A stretch of 64,000 bases of DNA, taken from assembly GCA_905211645.1 (NCBI GenBank), contig CAJMBK010000007.1, positions 24,013 to 88,012 of the forward strand. The letters are read 5' to 3'. Shown piece by piece: positions 45,042 through 54,704 of this stretch. Each line of letters opens with the position of its first letter. The stretch's first letter is position 1. The stretch comes from an uncultured Caryophanales bacterium. GTDB taxonomy: Bacteria; Bacillota_I; Bacilli_A; RFN20; CAG-288. The notes below the pieces were generated by a model that was given only the letters and a program-made list of their open reading frames with translations, was not told where the DNA came from and did no database searches. The position numbers and the translations under genes were made by a program.

Positions 45042-45938
45042 TTACTTAGAGAAAAGTTTTAAACCAGCTGGAACAATTTGGAAAGTGAATTTATTTGCTT
45101 TCATAATTGCACCATCGGTTTCAAGTGCAAATTCAGAACCATCTTCCTTTTCAACTGTTGCACATTTAACTTTCTTTGTTTGATAAAAATTAGGATTGCA
45201 TTTATTGATTTTACCGTTTAAGAGTTTAATCATCTTTGCTGGAATGTTGATCTTATTGATCATTCTACAGTTGACGTAATCTAAATATGCGTCATCAACA
45301 ACTGCATGTTGACAGATTTTAATACCGCCACCGAACTGTGAACCGTTGCAGATACAAACAATGAAGGTATTTTCAACAAATGGTTCACCGCCGTCCAAAG
45401 TGATCTTATAGTTAACACCTTTATACTTAGCAAGTGAAACTAAGGTAGCACGATAATATCTTAATGAGCCGTGCATCTTGGTGTAAGTTTCAAATCTTTC
45501 CAAAATATCAACGTCAACACCGGTACCAGCGATATTGAAACATCTGGTATTATTGACCATCATGTAATCGATAACTTTGACTTTGTTGGATAAAATGATG
45601 TCAAAAGCATCTCTAACATTGTTCTTAGGAAGTTGTAATTTACTTGCTAAATCGTTACCTGATCCCATTGGAATGATACCAAAAGTCCATTTTGATAAAT
45701 CGGTAATTCCGTTAATTACTTCTGAGATTGTTCCATCGCCACCACAGACGACAATGACGCCACCTTCAGGATTAGCTTTTTCAATTTGATGAGCTAATCT
45801 TTTTGGATGACCAAAATCTCTTGAGAAATAAATCTTGCAGTGGATGTTATTATTTAAAATATACTTTTGTAATTCGTTTAAATTACCTTCGGAGTTTTTT
45901 CTACCAGCAATAGGGTTAACAATAATATGATAAATCAT
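45042..45938 (-). CDS. dagK: Diacylglycerol kinase, YegS/DgkB type
   Basis: 298 residues. Phosphorylates diacylglycerol to phosphatidic acid at the membrane, returning lipid turnover product to phospholipid synthesis. Motifs: IVNPIAGRKNSEGN near the N-terminus, the glycine-rich VVCGGDGTISEVINGI (about 78-93), GIIPMGSGNDLA (about 105-116) and a C-terminal beta domain. Last gene of the ftsK...plsC-dagK series, 2 bases after plsC, which makes the substrate phosphatidic acid by the other route. Confidence 0.92.
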   Translation of the reverse strand: MIYHIIVNPIAGRKNSEGNLNELQKYILNNNIHCKIYFSRDFGHPKRLAHQIEKANPEGGVIVVCGGDGTISEVINGITDLSKWTFGIIPMGSGNDLASKLQLPKNNVRDAFDIILSNKVKVIDYMMVNNTRCFNIAGTGVDVDILERFETYTKMHGSLRYYRATLVSLAKYKGVNYKITLDGGEPFVENTFIVCICNGSQFGGGIKICQHAVVDDAYLDYVNCRMINKINIPAKMIKLLNGKINKCNPNFYQTKKVKCATVEKEDGSEFALETDGAIMKANKFTFQIVPAGLKLFSK

Positions 45939-45940
45939 AG

Positions 45941-46717
45941 TTATTTTCCTTTTTTATACATTTTTGAGTTGTAATACTTATCTTTAATAGCAAAGTCTTC
46001 TCTAACTTTATTCAATTCTTCAACCATCATGTCATGAACTTTATTTGCAAGTTCAATTGTTGTCATATCTTTGTATTCTTCATAAGTTATTGGTTTTAAG
46101 AAACTCATTGTGACAACGTATTTTTTCTTATGAACCTTCTGATTAAGAATATTGAATGTTCCGTATAAAACTGTAGGAACAATTGGTAATTTGGTGTTGT
46201 AAGCAATCTTGAATGATCCAGGATGGAATTCTTGCATGGAGTATTTTTCCTTATCTTTAGTGCGAGTTCCTTCAGGGAAAATGACGATAGAAGTATCATT
46301 ATTTTCATTCAAATATTTACTTGCAGCGTTAATCATGCGGATTCCATCTCTAATTGATGAACGATCAAGGAAGATAGATCCGATATTTTTCATGATATTA
46401 CCAACAAGGAAATACTTTTCTGTTTCCTTCTTACCGATGAAGAAAATATTTCTATCGAAGAATCCTAAGAAAGTGATTGGGTCGAAGTAATGGATGTGGT
46501 TAGGAATAAAAATACATGGAGAATTAGGTACATTTTCAACATGGAAGTTGTTGTAGATAATTCTGAATGGACCTTTGCAGGCTTTTTTAATCATCTTGTG
46601 GTAGACTTGGTAAAACTCCTGAGGACGTTTTTTCTTTCTAACCATTGACCAAATCTTTGGATAATAGCTTCCAAGGATTGCTAAGACTTCAGGAGCCATT
46701 CTTACATACTTACGCAT
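45941..46717 (-). CDS. plsC: 1-acyl-sn-glycerol-3-phosphate acyltransferase
   Basis: 258 residues. Adds the second acyl chain to lysophosphatidic acid. The HX4D motif is in IPNHIHYFDPITF, the substrate motif is FPEGTRTKD, and GSFKIAYNTKLPIVPTVLYG is the fourth block. N-terminal part carries a short hydrophobic segment and basic residues. Its start overlaps the stop of pulA by one base. Confidence 0.93.
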   Translation of the reverse strand: MRKYVRMAPEVLAILGSYYPKIWSMVRKKKRPQEFYQVYHKMIKKACKGPFRIIYNNFHVENVPNSPCIFIPNHIHYFDPITFLGFFDRNIFFIGKKETEKYFLVGNIMKNIGSIFLDRSSIRDGIRMINAASKYLNENNDTSIVIFPEGTRTKDKEKYSMQEFHPGSFKIAYNTKLPIVPTVLYGTFNILNQKVHKKKYVVTMSFLKPITYEEYKDMTTIELANKVHDMMVEELNKVREDFAIKDKYYNSKMYKKGK

Positions 46718-48870
46718 TATTTTCTTTTATCTCCTCTTAAAACTGAAAAGGTTAAACCGTTAACAAGGTAGTTGTAAGAGTAGAAGTCATAGAAATGGCT
46801 AACGTAACCGGTATTTGAGAATATAACTTTGACGTATTTATCAAAATTGTAAGTGAAGCTTTCTTTGCTTGGGTTGAAGATAACGTAAATATCTTCTTTT
46901 TCTAAAGAGTAGGTGATAAGTAAAGCACCTTTATCTAAGTTTGTGAAACTGATTGTGTTGATAAGTTCTTGATTATCATGAATCTTGAAGCAAGGTAAGT
47001 CGTTTCTTAATCTGATAAGATCCTTGAAGTATGAGATCATCTCTTTACGTTTGTAGGCAACATCGTATTGCATACCATTAATTTGATCAGAAGAATTGTA
47101 AGAATTTGCTTCCCCTTGTTTTGATAAACCAACTTCTTGACCCATATGGAAAAATGGAACACCAGCAGAGAACATGATTGCAGAGTTGATAAGTTTGATA
47201 CGTTTCAATTTATCATCTAAACTATCCTCTTTATTGCACACGGAAAGCTTATCAAAAAGTGTGGAATTGTCATGGCATTCGCAGTAGTTAATTGATTGTT
47301 GACATGATTTGAACATAGGTGGATAAATCATAGCAACAGAGGAGCCAAGATAAACATGCTTGAAACCATCGATGTAGTTTGTATCACCAGAAAGGTAGCC
47401 TTTGACTGCTAATTCGCTCTCGGATGTTTTACCTTTGACGATATCTCTGAATCTATCGTTAAAGAATCCGATATTTTCCATGGAGAAGGAATTCAAAGAT
47501 GAAGATTTCATATTTGATGGGAGATTTGTAGGCATATCCCAACCTTCACCGTAAATCATGATATCTGGTTTGATTGCTTTCAATTTATCGAAAGCTTTAA
47601 GTAAAGTATCCTTATCGATAATTGCCATCAAGTCAAATCTGTAACCATCAACCCCATAGTATTTAACAAAGTGAATCAAAGCATCAATGATGAGCTTTTG
47701 ACACATGTAGTGAGTTGATTCGATATCGTTACCACAGAATGATCCATTAGAATTGGTTCCATCTGGATTGAGACGGAAGTAGTAATTTGGACATAATATT
47801 TCTAAAGAGTTGGTGTTTCTTGAATAAACATGGTTGAAAACAACATCCATATTAACTCTGATACCATTTTTATGGAATGTTGAAATCATCTTTTTAAGTT
47901 CGATGATTCTTGAGTATGGATCTTCTGGATCTTTTGCATAACTTCCTTCTGGAGCAAAGTAAAACTTAGGATCGTAACCCCAGTTGTATTGGCTGGTTGG
48001 ATTTGATTCATCGATAGTTTGGAAATCGTAGAAAGGAAGAATTTGAACGGTATTTACATGTAAATTTTTGATGTAATCCATACCGATTGGAAGCTCATTT
48101 TCATTTTTTAAACCTTCTCTTGTTAAAGCATCAAAAGTACCTTTATGCTCAACATCGGTTAAAGAAGTCATATCTCTAACATCCAATTCGTAAATGACAT
48201 GATCATTGTAATTATCTACCTTAGGGAGTTTGTCGTCGTAATTTGGAATGGCAAGAACTTTATTCATATCAACAATGTAACCAAAGCGAGAATTTGTTGA
48301 TAATGAGAAGGCATATGGGTCAACAACAAGATGGATTTCACCCATGATTTTGACTAAATATCTGTAACGGAAACCATCAAAATCACCTTTGACTGTAATT
48401 TCGAAAAGACCGGTTTCGAAATCTTTAGTCATGTTATGAAGTTGACTATCTTTGCCATCCTTTGTTTCAATGACAACAGCAATATCACTGGCAAGAGGTG
48501 AAAAGACTCTAAAAGTAGTACTTTCTTTGGAATAGATTGCACCTAATTCCAAATCAGTTTTGTATTTATCAATAAAACTTTGTTTGGTAGCAAGATATGA
48601 GACATCCAAAGGATAGAATTCGTTTGAATCATCTTTAATTTGGTAGTCATATCCGACGCTAATTTTAGTTTGGTTATGAACGGTATAAATAATTTTTCTA
48701 TTTGAATCACTCTTGGAAATACACTTGAGATTTTCAATAGTTTTACCATTTAAAACTAGAGCAAACTTTCTATTTTTAGCGTTGACGTAGGATGCATCAA
48801 CATCAATTTGAATAGTATTATCTCCAATAAGTTTGGCTTCTACTGCTAAATTTGTCATTTTCTCCTCCAA
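46717..48870 (-). CDS. pulA: Type I pullulanase (GH13 debranching enzyme)
   Basis: 717 residues, no signal peptide, so intracellular. N-terminal beta domain, CBM48-type domain (about 110-190, STTFRVFSPLASDIAVVIET), then the GH13 barrel with the pullulanase marker YNWGYDPKFYFAPEGSYA, DVVFNHVY, GYRFDLMAI with nucleophile Asp413, YGEGWDMP with acid Glu442 and ECHDNSTLFDKL. Hydrolyses alpha-1,6 branches of glycogen, starch dextrins or pullulan. It complements glgCDA in glycogen turnover. It sits between acpS and plsC, an odd place in a lipid/division operon. Confidence 0.93.
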   Translation of the reverse strand: MEEKMTNLAVEAKLIGDNTIQIDVDASYVNAKNRKFALVLNGKTIENLKCISKSDSNRKIIYTVHNQTKISVGYDYQIKDDSNEFYPLDVSYLATKQSFIDKYKTDLELGAIYSKESTTFRVFSPLASDIAVVIETKDGKDSQLHNMTKDFETGLFEITVKGDFDGFRYRYLVKIMGEIHLVVDPYAFSLSTNSRFGYIVDMNKVLAIPNYDDKLPKVDNYNDHVIYELDVRDMTSLTDVEHKGTFDALTREGLKNENELPIGMDYIKNLHVNTVQILPFYDFQTIDESNPTSQYNWGYDPKFYFAPEGSYAKDPEDPYSRIIELKKMISTFHKNGIRVNMDVVFNHVYSRNTNSLEILCPNYYFRLNPDGTNSNGSFCGNDIESTHYMCQKLIIDALIHFVKYYGVDGYRFDLMAIIDKDTLLKAFDKLKAIKPDIMIYGEGWDMPTNLPSNMKSSSLNSFSMENIGFFNDRFRDIVKGKTSESELAVKGYLSGDTNYIDGFKHVYLGSSVAMIYPPMFKSCQQSINYCECHDNSTLFDKLSVCNKEDSLDDKLKRIKLINSAIMFSAGVPFFHMGQEVGLSKQGEANSYNSSDQINGMQYDVAYKRKEMISYFKDLIRLRNDLPCFKIHDNQELINTISFTNLDKGALLITYSLEKEDIYVIFNPSKESFTYNFDKYVKVIFSNTGYVSHFYDFYSYNYLVNGLTFSVLRGDKRK

Positions 48871-48874
48871 AATT

Positions 48875-49192
48875 TTATGCTGTTATAACTATTACCGTGC
48901 AGATGATATCGTGAGTGATGGAAATTAATCCGCATTCTTTACTCTTGTAATAAATATGTGGCTTTCCATCTGAATCGTTTAGTATTTCAACATCTGCAAG
49001 TTTGATCTTTTTGTTTGATGTTGCTTTTATGAAGGCTTCTTTTCCGGCAAAACGGCTGGCTAAATATTCTCTCTTATTTTTGGTACTTTCAAATTCTTCA
49101 TATTCACGGTCAGATAATATTCTTTTTGGAAATCTTCCAAGGATATCATCAGTTATTCGTGAAAGAGCAACATTATCAATTCCTAAGCCCAT
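48875..49192 (-). CDS. acpS: Holo-[acyl carrier protein] synthase
   Basis: 105 residues. Transfers phosphopantetheine from CoA to ACP. The N-terminal GLGIDNVALSRI (with the metal-binding Asp) and the FAGKEAFIKAT motif (with the second metal ligand Glu) are intact; the C-terminal SITHDIICTVIVI strand is present. Slightly short but complete. No strong ribosome binding site of its own; it begins one base after the M16-like gene stop and is coupled to it. Confidence 0.9.
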   Translation of the reverse strand: MGLGIDNVALSRITDDILGRFPKRILSDREYEEFESTKNKREYLASRFAGKEAFIKATSNKKIKLADVEILNDSDGKPHIYYKSKECGLISITHDIICTVIVITA

Positions 49193-49193
49193 A

Positions 49194-50474
49194 TTATCTA
49201 TGATCTTCGCTTGAATAAACGACTACTGAACTTGGACATGTAGATAAATCTTTAATGAAAAGTTTAAAATCGCTAACTCTAATTTCTTTAACCATATCAA
49301 TAAGATTTGGATAAGCAATATGGTTAGCATAAACTCTAATTAAGTTTTCTTCTAAGGTGTTGATATCACCTAAAGACATGATTGCTCGACCATGGTATCT
49401 ACGGGTGATCTGATTAAATAATCCTTTATCAAATTTCTTTTCCCATAAAGAAACATAGTTGTAAAGTTCACGCTTTAAAAGTGAAGAATTTCTTGTTTTA
49501 TATGTGACGTAAAGATAGGTATCTTCGCAAGCTTCAGTGATTCCGTAGTTAACAACTTCATCGATAATCTCTTTTGATTTCATCTCATCGACGAATTTTG
49601 TTTCTTCGGAGAAAAGATAGGTTGGAAGAACTTCGTACATTGCAAAGACTTCATTCTTGTATGCTGTATAAAGTTCTTGTCTTGGTAAGAACTTTATACC
49701 AAAGGAAAGAAGTGTACCTTTCTTAGTATCAACTGCTTTAACTTGGCTTGTTTGTTTGGAAGAACCGTAACTTTCTTCATATTTGAGAGGTGTTACATCA
49801 TTCTTTCCAAATCTGTTGAGCATTTTAAGTGAAGATAAATGGTCACCGATTGTATTTGGATCAACATTACCGAAAACAAATAAAGTCATGTTTTCAACTG
49901 AATAATATTGAGTGAAGAATTTCTTTAAAGTGTTTTGATGGATGCTCTTAATTTCATCAAGGGTACCAGTGATAGGATTTCTAATTGGAGAACCGATGTA
50001 AAGATTTTGTCTTAAATCGTTAAGAATTGCCTTTTCAGGATCTTTTGTTTGGTTATTAATCTCTTTAACAACTTCTTTTCTTGCAAGTTCAACATCTTTT
50101 TCGGTGACTTCGAAGTTAGAAACCATACCAAGAAGCAAGTCGATATTCTTTAAATAATCCTTGCTGGTTTTGAATGAATAGTAGGAATAACTTTCTGAGA
50201 CATAAGAAGAATAAATAGCATCATTTTGATAGAAAACATCTTTCATATCACCTAACGAATTTCTTTCTAATGCCTTTGAAAGGAAGTAAGCAAGACCATT
50301 TGGTGTCTTGGTTGATTGAATCTTTTCTGTGTGATTGTAAGAACCAATATCAACATAGACACCCGCTTTGACGACATCTGCTGAAGGATTTGGACAGACA
50401 AGAACCTTCATCTTGTTAGGAAGAATTTCTTCGTAAAGTTCAACATCTAACTTAGGAAAAGTGATTTTTTTCAT
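49194..50474 (-). CDS. M16 peptidase-like protein (YmfH-like), zinc motif lost
   Basis: 426 residues, M16/insulinase-fold protein. The position of the catalytic HxxEH in the family (GxAHFLEH) reads GLAYFLSK here (residues 60-67), so both His and the Glu are missing and no zinc-dependent proteolysis is expected. Other M16 landmarks remain: ELARKEVVKEINNQTKDPEKA, YYSVENMTLFVFGNVDP. The order with the next gene matches the YmfF/YmfH pair of Bacillota (NCBI names such proteins EF-P modification-associated), where one member is usually an active-type M16 protein. It lies 3 bases after the YmfF-like gene. Confidence 0.75.
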   Translation of the reverse strand: MKKITFPKLDVELYEEILPNKMKVLVCPNPSADVVKAGVYVDIGSYNHTEKIQSTKTPNGLAYFLSKALERNSLGDMKDVFYQNDAIYSSYVSESYSYYSFKTSKDYLKNIDLLLGMVSNFEVTEKDVELARKEVVKEINNQTKDPEKAILNDLRQNLYIGSPIRNPITGTLDEIKSIHQNTLKKFFTQYYSVENMTLFVFGNVDPNTIGDHLSSLKMLNRFGKNDVTPLKYEESYGSSKQTSQVKAVDTKKGTLLSFGIKFLPRQELYTAYKNEVFAMYEVLPTYLFSEETKFVDEMKSKEIIDEVVNYGITEACEDTYLYVTYKTRNSSLLKRELYNYVSLWEKKFDKGLFNQITRRYHGRAIMSLGDINTLEENLIRVYANHIAYPNLIDMVKEIRVSDFKLFIKDLSTCPSSVVVYSSEDHR

Positions 50475-50477
50475 GAA

Positions 50478-51704
50478 TTATTCTCCCTTCTTACCTTTCA
50501 AAACCAAACTACCGAAGTAGTTAAGTTTATTAAGTTTCTTTTTAACATCATCAAGTGTGATACTTGCTAATGTGTTCTTTTGAGTTTCAAGATCATATTC
50601 CAAACCGCAGAGTTTATTTTCAATGATGAAATTGGAATATTTAACTGGATTTGTCTTAACATCTTCAAGTTCAAATAAGATGGACTTGACAATATGATTG
50701 AATGTTTCTTCTCTTATAGATAAAGAGATGGAATTGATTACTTCTGTGACTGTTTGAATGATCTTTTCATAGGCAGTATTAACATCGCTATTGAGTCTAA
50801 CAACGATGATGTTACCTTTGTAGAGTAGATCAATTTTTGGATTAGCATCAACTCTGTAGTCAATCTTATTAACTTTCTTAATTTCGTTGGCGATAAGTTT
50901 GACAATAATCTTTTCGATGAGTTTAACTTTCAAAGTCTCGATTTGTTCAGTGATGTAAACAAGTGCGATATGAGTATCATCGAAAGTTGAATCTGCAACA
51001 AGTTTAACTTCATCAGAAAAGTGGAAGTCACCACTTCTTAATGGTGCGATGAATGGACTTGGCTTATAAACTCTGTTGACTAAAGAAAGTGCATTAGCGT
51101 TGCAATCACCGATATAAGTGACTAAAACTTGAGCTTTCAAAAGTGCATTTCTTGCAACGGATAAGTCGACATCTTTCAAAGATTTGAATTCTTCAACTGT
51201 ACCGTAAGGATAAATTCCATAACTTAAATTAGGTATGAAATTGTTGTGTACGGCATGGATTAAACTGAATTCTTCATTCTGTTCTAAACGTTGAGTTTCA
51301 GTGATATTCTTTTCAAGAGCGGATGTAAAAACTGCTCTGTTATTACCCCAACCTTCTCTAATTAAGGTGTCGATAAATCTGATTGCTTCAAGTTGAATAT
51401 TTCTAAAACCTTTGACGAATTTATTTAAAACAGTTGTGATTTTGAAATTGACAACGTAGTCAGTGTCGGCTTTTTTAATTGAATAAGTCAATTTTGCACC
51501 GTAGAAACTATTCAATTTCTCAAGCAATTTCTTCTTGTTTTTATAGACAACAGAGTTTTCAGTGATGACATCAAGGTACATTTTAAGTGCGGCTAAGCAA
51601 GTATCATTTCTGTTGATGATGTATGTCACATCCAACTGATTAACCTTGTAGTTTTCGTCATCAATAAAAATCAAATTTTCATTTGGACTTTCAATTTGTT
51701 TCAT
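50478..51704 (-). CDS. M16 peptidase-like non-catalytic partner (YmfF-like)
   Basis: 408 residues. M16-fold protein without any HxxEH motif, as is usual for YmfF. Recognisable parts: KKLLEKLNSFYGAKLTYSIKK near 60, RFIDTLIREGWGNNRAVF, and YGTVEEFKSLKDVDLSVARN in the middle. In Bacillota it forms a pair with YmfH and is linked to EF-P modification in annotation; here neither partner seems catalytic. The gene lies 10 bases after ftsK. Confidence 0.75.
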   Translation of the reverse strand: MKQIESPNENLIFIDDENYKVNQLDVTYIINRNDTCLAALKMYLDVITENSVVYKNKKKLLEKLNSFYGAKLTYSIKKADTDYVVNFKITTVLNKFVKGFRNIQLEAIRFIDTLIREGWGNNRAVFTSALEKNITETQRLEQNEEFSLIHAVHNNFIPNLSYGIYPYGTVEEFKSLKDVDLSVARNALLKAQVLVTYIGDCNANALSLVNRVYKPSPFIAPLRSGDFHFSDEVKLVADSTFDDTHIALVYITEQIETLKVKLIEKIIVKLIANEIKKVNKIDYRVDANPKIDLLYKGNIIVVRLNSDVNTAYEKIIQTVTEVINSISLSIREETFNHIVKSILFELEDVKTNPVKYSNFIIENKLCGLEYDLETQKNTLASITLDDVKKKLNKLNYFGSLVLKGKKGE

Positions 51705-51714
51705 TTTTTACCTC

Positions 51715-54303
51715 TTAATCTTCTTTCTTTTCAGCATTTTGATTATTCATCGCATCAAGTTGAATCTTGTTGAATCGGATATCAAACTTAGGAAGTCCAC
51801 CGATCTTAGTTAAGTATGTTGTGACACGTGAAATTTCTTCGTTGGAAATAAATGGAGATTGGCATCTGATAAGTGATTTACGACCAGGAATTCTTGCTAA
51901 AAGGTCACCTTTACCAACCAATGTTTCAGCACCGATTTCATCGAGGATAGTTCTTGAGTCAACCTGTGAGGAAACACTTAAAGCGACTCTAGCTGGGATA
52001 TTTGACTTGATGTCACCGGTGATAACTTTGACTGAAGGACGTTGAGTTGCGATAACTAAATAGATACCGCAAGCACGTGCTTTTTGAGCAAGTCTTTGAA
52101 CTGATTCTTCAATCTCATCAGGAGCTTGGCTGATCAAATCAGCAAACTCGTCGATGATACAAACAATGTCAGGAAGATTGACAAGTTCTTTATTTGTATC
52201 TCTAAGTTTTCTGTATTCTTTGATGTTGACGCATTGGCAGTTTCTAAGTAAACGATAACGTCTCTCCATCTCAGCAACAAGTTCGTTGAGAATGGTTGTT
52301 GCTTGGAGAATATCATCAACAATTCTGCAGAATAAATGAGGAATCTTCTCATATTTTGTGAACTCAACTTTCTTAGGGTCGATGAGAATCAATCTTAATT
52401 GGTCAGGATAATTTCTCATGATAAGAGAAAGGATGAGTGAGTGGATAAAGACGGATTTACCAGAACCGGTGGAACCAGCAACAAGTAAGTGAGGTAAATC
52501 ATCAATATTCATACTGACGACTTCACCATCGATGTTGGTGCCTAAAATAACTGTTAAACGATCTTTTGAACTTTGAATTTGACTGAAACATGATTTGAAT
52601 GGAACCATCATTGCTTCAGCGTTACCAACTTCAATACCGGAAGTATCTCTTCCTTCAACAACAGTTTCAACACGGACAGATTTGTCGCCACGTAGATACA
52701 TCTGCAATTCTTCAACACGGCTGGCGATGGTGTTAATTCTGACACCAGGTTCAGTTCTGATGTTGAATCTTGTAACAGATGGACCCATAGTGAAGGATTC
52801 AACCTTAGCATTGATCTTATAATCTTCAAAGAATTGGTTAATTTTCTTCTGCTTTTCAAAGTTAGCACGGTTATTGATTTCATACTTACCGTATTCAGTA
52901 TGATCTTCAAGAAGTGATAATGGAGGAAGGATGTAATCGTATTTTTCACTAGGTTCAGCAGATGAATAGAGTTCTTCTTCCTTCTTTTGCTCAGCAGTCT
53001 TGATGTTGACAATGATATCGTTTGGATACATCTCTTTATGTTGAGCAATCTTATCGACAACTTTAGGTTGTTCAGGTTCGACGACTTTTTCAACAGGAGA
53101 AGCTTGGACAGAGGCAGATTTTATATTTCTTGAAAGATTTGGTGTGAAAACTTCAAATTCATCTTCCAAAGGTGAAGGCATGATTGCTTCTTCTTTGGCT
53201 TTTGCTTCCTGTTTAGCAATTTCTTTAGCAAGTTTTTTATTCTTACTTGCTTCATGCAAAACTTCAGTATCGATTGGGACTGTGTAGGATTTAGTGTTGC
53301 CATTTGAGTAAGTAGGAGCTGCTTTTCTTGTAAGAGTAATCTCTTCTTGAATAAATGGCTTTTCCTCTTCCTCTTCTTCAAGCTCTTCTTCTGGCTCAAT
53401 ATTTGCACGGGAATTTATTGTTCTGATGTAATTATTGACGTTATTCAATGTTTGAGTATTAACTTCGAGTTCATCTTCATCATATAGAGATTTCTTGAAA
53501 GGTTTTGATCTTTGATTAGGATTATCTTGGTAGCTATTAGCTTCCTTAGATAATTCTTGAACAGTTTTCTTTCTTGATAAAGTGATTGGAAGTTCCTTTT
53601 CAAGTTCCTCTTGGAGTTCCTCATTAGAAACTTTGCTATCAACTGGTTCGTTGAGTGAAACTGGAACAGGAGTAGGATCAACTTCGTAAGTCTTATTGAG
53701 TTTTTTATTTTTAATTAACTTGATGATTGCTAAGGCTGGAATACCAAAGATAAAGCAAACACCAAAAGAAATGAATAATCCACCTAAAATGCCTGGAACG
53801 ATGAGGTTATCACCTTGTTTTAAGCTAGCAACAATAGATGTACCTAAAAGTCCACCCTTTAAGTTGAAGATATTTGGTGAGTAATCGACTAAAAAGTTTG
53901 TGTTTGGATTTTTAACTGTATCAAATACTGAGTTAAAAGCATTTAAAATGTATCCATCTGAATTAGCATCAAAGTTATTGAGTGCATCCAAGCTCATTGA
54001 CGAAACAGTGACAAGACCGATTGTTAATAGGGCTAAACCAAGTCCAATTAAGATTAGGTGAAGCAACTTGAATCCTTTCATCTTCAAAATAAAGAAGAGA
54101 GGAATACATAAAAGTATCAAGTAAACCATGAAGAAGTATGATCCGAAAAGATACATAAATCCATAGGTTAAAAAGCCACCTAAATATTTTCTGTTGAATA
54201 ATCCGCAAAGAACCAAAAAGAAGAGTATCAAGGATAATAAAACTTTTACCCAGAACGCATATTTTGGATTCGTAGATTTGGTTTGATTTTTATTTTTTTG
54301 CAT
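51715..54303 (-). CDS. ftsK: FtsK/SpoIIIE-type DNA translocase without the gamma domain
   Basis: 862 residues from the start at 54303, chosen for the AAAGGAG site 6 bases upstream. N-terminal membrane domain with four to five helices (to about 190), an acidic linker (about 205-450), then alpha/beta motor domains: VESFTMGPSVTRFNIRTEPG, Walker A GSTGSGKS (610-617), Walker B IVCIIDEFADLI and SVKVITGDIKSNIPARVALS. The chain ends soon after the motor (SNEEISRVTTYLTKIGG plus about 25 residues), so the C-terminal gamma winged-helix domain that reads polar DNA sequences is absent. It pumps chromosomal DNA at the division septum. First gene of a seven-gene operon. Confidence 0.92.
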   Translation of the reverse strand: MQKNKNQTKSTNPKYAFWVKVLLSLILFFLVLCGLFNRKYLGGFLTYGFMYLFGSYFFMVYLILLCIPLFFILKMKGFKLLHLILIGLGLALLTIGLVTVSSMSLDALNNFDANSDGYILNAFNSVFDTVKNPNTNFLVDYSPNIFNLKGGLLGTSIVASLKQGDNLIVPGILGGLFISFGVCFIFGIPALAIIKLIKNKKLNKTYEVDPTPVPVSLNEPVDSKVSNEELQEELEKELPITLSRKKTVQELSKEANSYQDNPNQRSKPFKKSLYDEDELEVNTQTLNNVNNYIRTINSRANIEPEEELEEEEEEKPFIQEEITLTRKAAPTYSNGNTKSYTVPIDTEVLHEASKNKKLAKEIAKQEAKAKEEAIMPSPLEDEFEVFTPNLSRNIKSASVQASPVEKVVEPEQPKVVDKIAQHKEMYPNDIIVNIKTAEQKKEEELYSSAEPSEKYDYILPPLSLLEDHTEYGKYEINNRANFEKQKKINQFFEDYKINAKVESFTMGPSVTRFNIRTEPGVRINTIASRVEELQMYLRGDKSVRVETVVEGRDTSGIEVGNAEAMMVPFKSCFSQIQSSKDRLTVILGTNIDGEVVSMNIDDLPHLLVAGSTGSGKSVFIHSLILSLIMRNYPDQLRLILIDPKKVEFTKYEKIPHLFCRIVDDILQATTILNELVAEMERRYRLLRNCQCVNIKEYRKLRDTNKELVNLPDIVCIIDEFADLISQAPDEIEESVQRLAQKARACGIYLVIATQRPSVKVITGDIKSNIPARVALSVSSQVDSRTILDEIGAETLVGKGDLLARIPGRKSLIRCQSPFISNEEISRVTTYLTKIGGLPKFDIRFNKIQLDAMNNQNAEKKED

Positions 54304-54327
54304 ACCAAACTCCTTTTGCATTACTAA

Positions 54328-54336
54328 ATTATAGCA
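54328..54336 (-). promoter_or_regulatory. Extended -10 promoter of the ftsK operon
   Basis: On the minus strand TGCTATAAT (54336-54328), an extended -10; no good -35. The transcript leader is about 15-20 bases before the AAAGGAG site. Confidence 0.6.
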
Positions 54337-54657
54337 TAGCAAATCATATGTTACTTTGTATTGTATATATAAATTTATTTATATATAAAGATTTTCCTTA
54401 TTGTTTGGATGAAAGATGGGAAGAAATTTAGTTGATTGAGTAAAATTTTCTCATAATTGATTTTATAGTATTAAAATTTATGTTTGAAAAGTTACTTATT
54501 TACATTATGTTATTATGATATACAACTTTAATATTAATATCAAAATTGCTTTATAAACTCTACTTATAAACAAAAAATTCATTTATTTTTACACATTTTG
54601 ATAATGTCACATAGATTTCTTAAAAATCGACGATGAAACTCACCTTGTTTCCTTCAA

Positions 54658-54681
54658 TTTCTTGAAAATTTTTTCAAGAAA
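54658..54681. promoter_or_regulatory. 24-bp perfect palindrome at the typA promoter, operator candidate
   Basis: 11-bp arms (54658-54668 and 54671-54681) around a TT centre, with TTCTTGAA / TTCAAGAA cores. It overlaps the place of the -35 element for TATAAT at 54699-54704. Confidence 0.5.
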
Positions 54682-54698
54682 GTAAACGTTTTCATATT

Positions 54699-54704
54699 TA
54701 TAAT
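54699..54704 (+). promoter_or_regulatory. Probable -10 element of typA
   Basis: TATAAT 66 bases before the typA start, immediately downstream of the palindrome. Confidence 0.45.
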
